From Betaproteobacteria bacterium (GTDB lineage: Bacteria; Pseudomonadota; Gammaproteobacteria; Burkholderiales; SG8-41), in contig JAKFUJ010000318.1 of NCBI GenBank assembly GCA_021732805.1, positions 1 through 10,752 on the forward strand: 10,752 nt of DNA. The letters are read 5' to 3'. This document shows, piece after piece, positions 1 through 5,902 of the stretch. The notes under the pieces are model-generated. The model was not told where the DNA came from and did not search any database. It saw only the letters and a list, made by a program, of their open reading frames with translations. A program made the position numbers and the translations under genes. Each line of letters opens with the position of its first letter. Positions within the stretch are counted from its first letter, which is position 1.

Positions 1-1127
1 AAGGCGTGAAGTTCGTGCCGAACTGGGGCCGCCAGTCGGCAGTGGTCGACGGCAAGCGCAAATTCTTCGGCAACATGCCGATCGAAGCCCACGGCGGCGG
101 CGCCGGCCTGGTGCAGTACCTCGACAAGGCGGTCAAAAAAGCCGGCATCCCGGTGTTGTTCGAGACCCGTGCGATCAAGCTGCTGTACGACGGCGCCACC
201 GTCGGCGGCGTGCAGGTGCGGCAGAAGGGCAAGTCCTTCGAGATCAAAGCGAAGGCCGTGGTGCTGGCCTGCGGCGGCTTCGAGGCCAACCCCGAGATGC
301 GCGCGCGTTACCTCGGACCGGGCTGGGAACTGGCAAAGGTGCGCGGCTCGCGCTTCAACGTCGGTGATGGGCTGAAAATGGCACTCGATATCGGCGCTGC
401 ACCCTATGGCAACTGGTCGGGCTGCCATGCCACCGGCTGGGATCGTTATGCGCCGGAGTTCGGCGACGTCAACGTCGGCGACCAGTTCCAGAAACACAGC
501 TACATCTTCGGCCTGCTGATCAATGCCGAAGGCAAACGGTTTGTCGATGAAGGTTACGATTTCCACTCCTTCACCTATGCCAAGTACGGCGGCGAGGTGC
601 TGAAGCAGTCCGGCCAGTTCGCGTGGCAGGTCTTCGATTCCAAGGTCACCAAGCTGTTGCGCTCGGAATACCGCATCAAGTTCGTGACCAAGGTCAGCGC
701 CAACACGCTGGAAGAACTGGCGACCAAGCTCGAAGGCGTCAATCCGGAGCAGTTCCTCAAAACCGTGAACGACTACAACAACGCGGTGATGAAAGACGTG
801 CCGTTCAACCACGTGATCAAGGACGGCAAGGGCACGGTCGGCATCGAGCCGCCGAAATCGAACTGGGCGCAGGCACTGGACGCACCACCCTACGACGCCT
901 ATGCCACCACCTGCGGCATCACCTTCACCTTCGGCGGACTGCGCATCGACAAGGAAACCGGTCAAGTCGTCGATTCCAACCAGTTGCCGATTCCCGGCCT
1001 CTACTGCGCCGGTGAAATGGTCGGCGGGCTGTTCTATTTCAACTACCCCAGCGGCACCGGCCTGGTGTCGGGTGCGGTGTTCGGCAAGCTGGCTGGTACC
1101 GCCGCTGGTCAAAGCGCCAAACAGTAA
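1..1127 (+). CDS. FAD-dependent dehydrogenase, tricarballylate dehydrogenase (TcuA)-like, 5' end missing
   Basis: Flavoprotein of the FAD-binding-2 (fumarate reductase / tricarballylate dehydrogenase / ketosteroid dehydrogenase) superfamily. The reading frame is open to the left edge (first full codon at 3), so the N-terminal part with the GxGxxG dinucleotide-binding motif, roughly the first 110-120 residues, is off the window. Counting the GTG at 6 as residue 1, I see the GGGAGLV loop (30-36), VVLACGGFEAN (85-95), GKRFVDEG (176-183) and the C-terminal FAD-binding signature GLYCAGE...GTGLVSGAVFG (331-360), ending at TAA 1125-1127. The stretch DAPPYDAYATTCGITFTFGG resembles TcuA as I remember it, not fumarate reductase, which normally has HHTxGG there. 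TcuA oxidises tricarballylate to cis-aconitate in the cytoplasm. That fits the aconitate-type MmgE/PrpD genes downstream. Family is secure; the exact substrate is not. Confidence 0.9.
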   Translation, partial: GVKFVPNWGRQSAVVDGKRKFFGNMPIEAHGGGAGLVQYLDKAVKKAGIPVLFETRAIKLLYDGATVGGVQVRQKGKSFEIKAKAVVLACGGFEANPEMRARYLGPGWELAKVRGSRFNVGDGLKMALDIGAAPYGNWSGCHATGWDRYAPEFGDVNVGDQFQKHSYIFGLLINAEGKRFVDEGYDFHSFTYAKYGGEVLKQSGQFAWQVFDSKVTKLLRSEYRIKFVTKVSANTLEELATKLEGVNPEQFLKTVNDYNNAVMKDVPFNHVIKDGKGTVGIEPPKSNWAQALDAPPYDAYATTCGITFTFGGLRIDKETGQVVDSNQLPIPGLYCAGEMVGGLFYFNYPSGTGLVSGAVFGKLAGTAAGQSAKQ

Positions 1128-1169
1128 GCATGCCTAGCAGAATGCCCTTTTCATTGCATACATTCTTTC

Positions 1170-1252
1170 CCTCACCCTCAATCCCTCTCCCGGAGGGAGA
1201 GGGAAGATAAGCCCTTCTCCCACCGGGAGAAGGGTGGGGATGAGGGAGAACT
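1170..1252. repeat. Composite palindromic intergenic repeat (two adjacent hairpins)
   Basis: Two perfect hairpins lie side by side. The first has a 9-bp stem, CCCTCTCCC (1183-1191) with GGGAGAGGG (1195-1203) and loop GGA. The second has a 10-bp stem, CCCTTCTCCC (1212-1221) with GGGAGAAGGG (1225-1234) and loop ACC. Flanking CCCTCA/TGAGGG tracts extend the symmetry. Bases 1225-1246 are identical to 2778-2799. This type of CCCTCTCCC/GGGAGAGGG palindrome is a familiar dispersed element of proteobacterial intergenic DNA (recognised from memory, not searched). It fills most of the 146-bp gap between the flavoprotein gene and the first MmgE/PrpD gene and could act as an RNA 3'-end structure, although only a weak T-rich tract (1251-1260) follows. 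Confidence 0.85.
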
Positions 1253-1273
1253 TTCATTTTGTCAGCCACTTAA

Positions 1274-2713
1274 ATGTCATCCACGCAACCACCCCTGCTC
1301 GCTGATGCGACCCGCGACCTCGCGCGTTTTGGCGCGGCACTGCGCTACGAAGATATTCCCGCGGATGCCATCGCCCGCATCAAGCTGAGCCTGCTCGACA
1401 GCCTAGGCTGCTGCCTGTTCGGCGCGACCCTGCCGTGGACCCAAAAAGTCGCGGCGCTGGCGGAACAGGAAGGCGCCAAACCCGTGGCCACGCTGATCGG
1501 CCTCGGCCGCAAAACCTCGGCGTCGCTGGCCGCACTGGTCAACGGCACCTCAGGCCATGCCTTCGAACTCGATGACATCCACAAGGAATCCATCGTCCAC
1601 GCCGGCTCCATCGCGACGCCGGTGGCGCTGGGCCTGGCCGAGGCCCGCGGAAAAATTTCAGGGCGTGATGTACTGACCGCGATGGTTGCCGGTTATGAAA
1701 TCGGCCACCGCGTCGGCAATGCTGCAACCATGAGTCTGTTTTTCCGCGGCTTCCATCCGCAGGGCACTTCGGGCGCGTTTGTCGCCGCCGCCACCGCGGC
1801 ACGCATGCTGAATCTCGATGCCACACAGTTCCAGCACGCGCTGGGCATGGCCGGTTCGCAGGCCGGCGGCCTGATGGCGGCGCAGGAAGGCGCGATGGTC
1901 AAACGTTTTCACAGCGGGCGCGCTGCACAGAGCGGCGTGTATGCGGCACAGCTGGCAAGCCAGGGTTTCACCGGCATCCTCGATGTGCTGGAAGCACCGT
2001 ATGGCGGCTACCTGTCGACCTATTCCGACAATCCCAATCCGTCGCGGCTGACGGATGGACTAGGAAATGCGGGCCTCGGCAATAAGGGCCACAGCACCAC
2101 CTGGGAAACGCTGAATGTCGGCTACAAGCCGCATGCCAGCGTGACCAGCATCCACAGCGCGCTCGATGCGCTGTCAGAACTGATGAAGGAACACGGCATC
2201 AAAGCCGGCGACATCGCCAAAGTCGAAACCGGCCTGTCGCCGATGACCCATGTGCATTGCGCGTGGGAGTACAAGGCGCAGGGCGTCACCGCGGCGCAGA
2301 TGAATCTGTATTACGGCATGGCGGTGATTGCGCTCGACGGTGCGGCGTTCACCGAACAGTTCCGTGAAGTGCGACTCAGTGACCCGCAGATTCTCGATTT
2401 CATTTCACACATCACTGCGTATGTCGACCCTGAAATCGAAAAAATGGGCGCGCCGTTCCGCCATGCCTCGCGGGTTAAAATCACCGCGCGCAACGGCAAT
2501 GTATTTGAAAAACTGTCACTGCACCGCCGTGGCAGTCCGGAAAATCCGTTGTCTCCGGAAGAAGTGGTGCACAAATTCCGCAATGTCGTGGCGCCGTGCA
2601 TGGACAAGGCGGCAGCGGAAAAAATCATCGCTGCCGTCGATGCCTTCGAAACGCTGACTGACATCAACGCCGTGATGCCGCTGCTGGGCGCTGCGGCTCG
2701 ACGGCTTGAATGA
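1274..2713 (+). CDS. MmgE/PrpD family protein (first of three)
   Basis: A 479-residue member of the MmgE/PrpD family, cytoplasmic enzymes that include 2-methylcitrate dehydratase (PrpD) and cis-aconitate decarboxylase. Full length for the family: an N-terminal helical domain (about 10-265), then a smaller alpha/beta domain (about 285-400) and a C-terminal return to the first domain. Conserved landmarks: VNGTSGHAF (89-97) running into LDDIH (D100, D101, H103), H109, GFHPQGT (H161), the block MVKRFHSGRAAQSG (208-221, K210 and H213) and H294 in the second domain. The start is forced: TAA at 1271-1273 is in frame and directly precedes the ATG, and the domain begins within about 12 residues of it. 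No Shine-Dalgarno is visible. It is 146 bp behind the flavoprotein gene. Methylcitrate dehydratase itself is unlikely because no prpB or prpC is nearby; the substrate is unassigned. Confidence 0.93.
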   Translation: MSSTQPPLLADATRDLARFGAALRYEDIPADAIARIKLSLLDSLGCCLFGATLPWTQKVAALAEQEGAKPVATLIGLGRKTSASLAALVNGTSGHAFELDDIHKESIVHAGSIATPVALGLAEARGKISGRDVLTAMVAGYEIGHRVGNAATMSLFFRGFHPQGTSGAFVAAATAARMLNLDATQFQHALGMAGSQAGGLMAAQEGAMVKRFHSGRAAQSGVYAAQLASQGFTGILDVLEAPYGGYLSTYSDNPNPSRLTDGLGNAGLGNKGHSTTWETLNVGYKPHASVTSIHSALDALSELMKEHGIKAGDIAKVETGLSPMTHVHCAWEYKAQGVTAAQMNLYYGMAVIALDGAAFTEQFREVRLSDPQILDFISHITAYVDPEIEKMGAPFRHASRVKITARNGNVFEKLSLHRRGSPENPLSPEEVVHKFRNVVAPCMDKAAAEKIIAAVDAFETLTDINAVMPLLGAAARRLE

Positions 2714-2726
2714 GTGGACTCAACAC

Positions 2727-2801
2727 CACCCTCATCCCCACCCTTCTGCTTCGCGGCAAGTGTTCCCTTGTCCCAAAGGGAGAAGGGTGGGGATGAGGGT
2801 G
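2727..2801. repeat. Perfect 21-bp inverted repeat, relative of the 1170-1252 element
   Basis: Arms 2727-2747 and 2781-2801 are exact reverse complements over 21 bp (CACCCTCATCCCCACCCTTCT). The 33-bp centre contains a smaller hairpin, TCCCTT (2764-2769) with AAGGGA (2776-2781). The right arm region 2778-2799 is identical to 1225-1246, which places both in one repeat family. It begins 13 bp after the stop codon of the first MmgE/PrpD gene. Confidence 0.88.
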
Positions 2802-2813
2802 AGGGCATTTTTT
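2727..2813 (+). terminator. Possible transcription terminator or 3'-end stabilising hairpin
   Basis: The 21-bp GC-rich inverted repeat (2727-2801) is followed after GAGGGCA by a run of six T (2808-2813), just downstream of the first MmgE/PrpD stop. The stem is longer and the loop larger than in a classical intrinsic terminator, and several bases separate the stem from the T run. Termination is therefore plausible but unproven; the sequence is also a dispersed repeat. Confidence 0.4.
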
Positions 2814-2829
2814 GTCGCGATTCCATCGC

Positions 2830-2858
2830 TTGATATCATATAAGTAATTGATTTTATT
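2830..2858 (+). promoter_or_regulatory. Candidate sigma-70 promoter upstream of the second MmgE/PrpD gene
   Basis: An AT-rich island (about 2826-2870) stands out from the GC-rich surroundings. TTGATA (2830-2835, five of six matches to TTGACA) and TTTATT (2853-2858, four of six to TATAAT) are 17 bp apart. It lies after the hairpin plus T run and ahead of a good ribosome binding site, so a new transcript may start here. Other register choices in this AT-rich stretch are possible. Confidence 0.33.
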
Positions 2859-2877
2859 AATGTTTTATAGACTTACT

Positions 2878-2882
2878 GAGGA
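2878..2882 (+). promoter_or_regulatory. Ribosome binding site of the second MmgE/PrpD gene
   Basis: GAGGA sits 9 bp ahead of the ATG at 2892 and supports that start. It is notable because neither the first nor the third MmgE/PrpD gene has a recognisable Shine-Dalgarno. Confidence 0.7.
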
Positions 2883-2891
2883 ATCTGCATC

Positions 2892-4289
2892 ATGGCCAAA
2901 CAATCCACCAGCGACAATCCCTACACCCGCGGCATGGCCGCCTTCGTCTCCGGACTGACTTACGACAAGATTCCGGAAAACGTCCGCCATCGCAACAAGC
3001 TGCTGATGCTGGATGCGCTGGGCTGCGCGCTCTACGGCGCCGACCTCGAGTGGAGCAGGATTCTGCAGGACAAGCTGGAGAGCATTGATGCGACGCGCCA
3101 GTGCAGCGTGTGGGGCACCAGGAAAAAACTTTCGGCGCCGCACGCCGCGCTGGTCAACGGCACACAGGTCCAGGGATTCGAACTGGACGACGTGCACCGT
3201 GCCGGCGTGCTGCATGTGGGCGCCGTGGTGCTGCCTTCGCTGATCTCGATCACCGAACTGAAACCGGGCATGAGCGGCAGGGAATTCCTGACCTCTTCCG
3301 TCGCCGGTTATGAAATCGGCCCGCGTGTCGGCCTGTGCATGGGGCCCTCGCACATCGCCTCGGGCTGGCACTCGGGCGCGACGCTGGGCGTGTTTTCGTC
3401 TGCGGCAGGTGCGGCGCGGGGTCTCAAGCTCGACACCGACAAGACCGTGCATGCGCTGGGCATTGCCGGCACCCAGGCCGGCGGCTTGATGGCCGCGCAA
3501 TTCGGCGCCATGGTCAAACGCATGCACGCCGGTCGTTCGTCGCAATCAGGCCTCTACGGCGCGCTGTTCGCCGAAGCCGGCTTCACCGGCATCCTCAACG
3601 TGCTGGAAAGCGAATACGGCGGTTTCTGCACGACGCTGACGCAGTCCACCGACAAATTCAATCTGAAAGAACTGACTGCGGGACTCGGCGAAGTCTGGCA
3701 GACCATGGGCGTGGCACTCAAGTTCTATGCCTGCGTTGGCACCAACCACACCACGCTGGACGCGCTGCGCGACATGCGCCGCGAACGCCCGTTCACCCAC
3801 AACGACGTGAAAAAAGTCGTTGTTCACGGTTCCGAAGTCACGGTGCACCATGTCGGCTGGAAATACGAACCGCAGGGCCTGACCTCGGCGCAGCTGAACA
3901 TGCCGTACTGCGTCGCCGCCTGGCTGATCGAAGACGACTGCTTCGTCGACCAGTTCACGGAAAAGATGGTCGCCGATCCGCAACGCATGAAACTCGCGGA
4001 GAAAGTCGATGTCCTGCACGATCCGGCGATCACTGCGCTGGGCGCGAAGCTCCGCCACAAGGTACATGTCGAACTCCACCTCAATGACGGCACGGTAATG
4101 AAGCGTACGGTCACCGCAGCGCGCGGCAGTGAAGACTTTTTCGCCACCGACGCCGAGATCATCGAAAAATTCGAGAAACTCGCCAGCAAGACGCTGCCCA
4201 AGGCCCGCGTCGAAGAACTGCGCGATGCGGTGATGGGCATCGAGAAGCTGCCCGATGCAACCGTACTGTCCAAACTGCTGACTGCCTGA
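2892..4289 (+). CDS. MmgE/PrpD family protein (second of three)
   Basis: A 465-residue MmgE/PrpD-family enzyme, clearly paralogous to its upstream neighbour. It shares LVNGTQVQGFELDDVH (D99, D100, H102), the following H108, H160 in GWHSGA, the AGTQAGGLMAAQFGAMVKR run ending at R210, MHAGRSSQSG (211-220), the GFTGILNVLESEYGG block (230-244) and H286 in the second domain. Length and domain order are normal. The start is supported by GAGGA at 2878-2882 and a possible promoter further upstream, so it may be transcribed separately from the first copy. It is 178 bp from the first copy and 117 bp from the third. Expected chemistry is dehydration/hydration or decarboxylation of an aconitate- or methylcitrate-like acid in the cytoplasm. 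The precise substrate cannot be read from sequence. Confidence 0.93.
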   Translation: MAKQSTSDNPYTRGMAAFVSGLTYDKIPENVRHRNKLLMLDALGCALYGADLEWSRILQDKLESIDATRQCSVWGTRKKLSAPHAALVNGTQVQGFELDDVHRAGVLHVGAVVLPSLISITELKPGMSGREFLTSSVAGYEIGPRVGLCMGPSHIASGWHSGATLGVFSSAAGAARGLKLDTDKTVHALGIAGTQAGGLMAAQFGAMVKRMHAGRSSQSGLYGALFAEAGFTGILNVLESEYGGFCTTLTQSTDKFNLKELTAGLGEVWQTMGVALKFYACVGTNHTTLDALRDMRRERPFTHNDVKKVVVHGSEVTVHHVGWKYEPQGLTSAQLNMPYCVAAWLIEDDCFVDQFTEKMVADPQRMKLAEKVDVLHDPAITALGAKLRHKVHVELHLNDGTVMKRTVTAARGSEDFFATDAEIIEKFEKLASKTLPKARVEELRDAVMGIEKLPDATVLSKLLTA

Positions 4290-4338
4290 TTGTGCTCCAT
4301 TCCCTGCAATGGCCAAGCTGACTTTCCATCACCCCCGA

Positions 4339-4361
4339 CCCCTCTCCCAGGGGGCGAGGGG
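4339..4361. repeat. Short GC hairpin related to the 5' half of the 1170-1252 element
   Basis: CCCCTCTCCC (4339-4348) pairs with GGGCGAGGGG (4352-4361) in a 10-bp stem with one T/C mismatch and loop AGG. Preceding bases (ATCACCCCCGA) resemble the CCCTCACCC lead-in of the first element. It lies between the second and third MmgE/PrpD genes, so every gap between the flavoprotein gene and the third copy carries a member of this palindrome class. Confidence 0.7.
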
Positions 4362-4372
4362 AGATATCAGAA

Positions 4373-4396
4373 GTAAATGGCTTGAAAGCCATTTAC
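4373..4396. promoter_or_regulatory. Perfect 24-bp dyad just upstream of the third MmgE/PrpD start
   Basis: GTAAATGGCTT (4373-4383) and AAGCCATTTAC (4386-4396) are exact reverse complements with only GA between them. Read as RNA it is a 10-bp stem closed by a TGAA tetraloop; read as DNA it is a compact two-fold symmetric site. It ends 10 bp before the ATG at 4407, where a ribosome binding site would lie. It is unlike the GC-rich palindromes around it, so it may be an operator or a translation-control hairpin. The role is inference. Confidence 0.5.
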
Positions 4397-4406
4397 CTGA
4401 AAAATC

Positions 4407-5756
4407 ATGACCGCTGCCCGTACGCTCGCGGAGTTTGCGGCCGGGCTGACTTACGAACAAATCCCGGCGGCACCGCGTGAACGCGCGCGGCAATGCATCA
4501 TCGACACCGCCGGCGCGGCGCTGTTCGGTTCGCGCCTGCCGTGGAGCCGCATCGTTGCCGGCCATGCGCAACAGTGCGGCGGCAATGGCAGCAGCCGAGT
4601 CATCGGCTCCTCATTAAAAGTGGCGCCACCGGCGGCCGCGCTGGCCAACGGCGTGTGCAGCCATGCTTTTGAACTCGACGGCCTGCGCAAACCCAGCGCC
4701 GGTGTGCATCCCGGCGCAATCCTGCTGCCGGCGGCGCTCGCTGCCGCAGAACATCAGGGCGCCAGCGGTCGCGACCTGCTGACCGCTTTTGTCGCCGGCG
4801 CGGAAGTACTGTTCCGCATCGGCCTCGCCGCGAAACAAACCACTGAATCACTGGGCTTTCACGCACCGGGCGTCAACGGCCCTTACGGCTCGGCCATCGT
4901 CGCCGGCAAATTGCTGGGATTGAATGCAGCGCAACTGACACAGGCGCTGGGCATCGCCGGTTCGCTGGGTGGCGGCCTGCTCGCTTTCGCCAAGGCCGGC
5001 AACGGCGCGATGGTCAAGCGCCTGCACATGGGACGCGCGGCGGAAGCCGGCGTGCTTGCCGCACTGCTCGCCCGCGACGGTTATGAAGGCCCGGATTCAG
5101 TTCTTGAGGGCAAATACGGCTACCTCGAATCCTATGCGCGTGACGGCGACGCCACGCAATTCACCAAAGGACTCGGCACCCACTTCGACATCGTTTACGC
5201 CTGCCTGAAGCGTTACGCCTGCCACATTACTGCGCACACTCCCGTACAGTCGCTGCAGGAATTGCGTGCAGAAAATAATTTCAATGGCGACGACATCAAG
5301 GCACTGACCATACATGCGCGGCACAAGGTGCTGTCGCATCATGACATCCGCGAACCGCGCGATGTTGCCGGCGCGCAGTACAGCGTGCCGTTCTGTTCGG
5401 CCATCGCGCTGTATTACGACGTCAATGATCCGCTGGCGTTTTCCGAAGCCGCGTTGAACGATGCAAAAGTGCGCGCATTGGCACTGAAACTCAACGTCGT
5501 GGAAATGGGGCACGATGAAAAAGGCGGCGCCTGGGCAACGCGGGTCGTCGTTGCACTGAAGGACGGTCGCCGCTTTGAACGTTTCGCCGAAGAGTTCAAA
5601 GGCACGCCGGCCTCACCGCTGTCCCCGGAAGAATTGCAGACCAAGTTCATGCGCATGGCCGGCGCGCATCCCCGCGCTGCGGAACTGCATGCGCAACTGG
5701 CCGCGCTGGAAAACATCGCCGACTGCCGCACGCTGGCGATCGGTACAGCCGCCTGA
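4407..5756 (+). CDS. MmgE/PrpD family protein (third, diverged copy)
   Basis: A 449-residue MmgE/PrpD-family protein with the full domain layout, more diverged than its two neighbours. Retained landmarks are the LANGVCSHAFELD segment (79-91), H101 in GVHPGA, GFHAPG (H152), AMVKRLHMGRAAEAG (201-215, K204 and H207) and H277 in the second domain. The LDDxH motif of the other two copies reads LDGLR here: the second Asp is Gly92 and the His is Arg94. This could mean a different substrate or altered chemistry. The start is bounded by an in-frame TGA at 4398-4400. No Shine-Dalgarno is visible and a perfect dyad lies 10 bp upstream. The reading frame is intact, so it is not a pseudogene. The true substrate is unknown. 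Confidence 0.92.
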   Translation: MTAARTLAEFAAGLTYEQIPAAPRERARQCIIDTAGAALFGSRLPWSRIVAGHAQQCGGNGSSRVIGSSLKVAPPAAALANGVCSHAFELDGLRKPSAGVHPGAILLPAALAAAEHQGASGRDLLTAFVAGAEVLFRIGLAAKQTTESLGFHAPGVNGPYGSAIVAGKLLGLNAAQLTQALGIAGSLGGGLLAFAKAGNGAMVKRLHMGRAAEAGVLAALLARDGYEGPDSVLEGKYGYLESYARDGDATQFTKGLGTHFDIVYACLKRYACHITAHTPVQSLQELRAENNFNGDDIKALTIHARHKVLSHHDIREPRDVAGAQYSVPFCSAIALYYDVNDPLAFSEAALNDAKVRALALKLNVVEMGHDEKGGAWATRVVVALKDGRRFERFAEEFKGTPASPLSPEELQTKFMRMAGAHPRAAELHAQLAALENIADCRTLAIGTAA

Positions 5757-5793
5757 GTTTTTTTGGGATTTTTTGCAATCGTTGAAACCAATT

Positions 5794-5851
5794 CCGTTCG
5801 TCCTGAGCCCGTCGAATGGCAGCAGGGCTTCGACAGGCTCAGTCCGAACGG
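5794..5851. repeat. Imperfect inverted repeat of a common dispersed proteobacterial family
   Basis: The left arm CCGTTCGTCCTGAGCCCGTCGAA (5794-5816) and right arm TTCGACAGGCTCAGTCCGAACGG (5829-5851) are reverse complements except for three positions, separated by a 12-bp centre. I recognise the GTTCGTCCTGAGC...TCGAA / TTCGA...GCTCAG...GAAC core as a widespread intergenic palindrome (memory, not searched). It occupies the gap between the third MmgE/PrpD gene and the Bug receptor gene. T runs at 5758-5764 and 5769-5774 precede it but lack a GC-rich stem directly in front of them. Confidence 0.85.
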
Positions 5852-5890
5852 TGTCATCCATCCGGTGGAAGTACGGTACGACATAACAGC

Positions 5891-5896
5891 GAGGAG
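5891..5896 (+). promoter_or_regulatory. Ribosome binding site deciding the Bug receptor start
   Basis: GAGGAG lies 6 bp before the ATG at 5903. It favours that start over the in-frame ATG at 5816, which would put the inverted repeat into coding sequence and hide the signal peptide. Confidence 0.8.
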
Positions 5897-5902
5897 AAAC
5901 TG

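Noticed and set aside
1170..1252. CRISPR-like array or insertion sequence end
   Set aside because: The hairpins are single palindromes without regularly spaced direct repeats, a transposase gene or target duplications.
2865..3545. Minus-strand open frame of 226 codons over the start of the second MmgE/PrpD gene
   Set aside because: It is antisense to a real gene, has a low-complexity Arg/His/Gln-rich composition and no family match that I can recognise.
3335..4087. Open frame of 250 codons on the plus strand in another frame of the second MmgE/PrpD gene
   Set aside because: Its Arg/His-rich composition is typical of a shifted reading of a GC-rich gene, and it lies entirely within a real gene.
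3546..4316. Long open frame of 256 codons on the minus strand inside the second MmgE/PrpD gene
   Set aside because: It is antisense to a confidently identified gene, shows no recognisable domain, and such shadows are expected in GC-rich coding DNA with strong third-position bias.
5754..5776. Intrinsic terminator after the third MmgE/PrpD gene
   Set aside because: Two T runs are present, but I find no stable GC-rich stem immediately upstream of either.
5816..5902. N-terminal extension of the Bug receptor from the ATG at 5816
   Set aside because: It would translate the inverted repeat, lacks a Shine-Dalgarno, and would bury an excellent signal peptide that starts at 5903.
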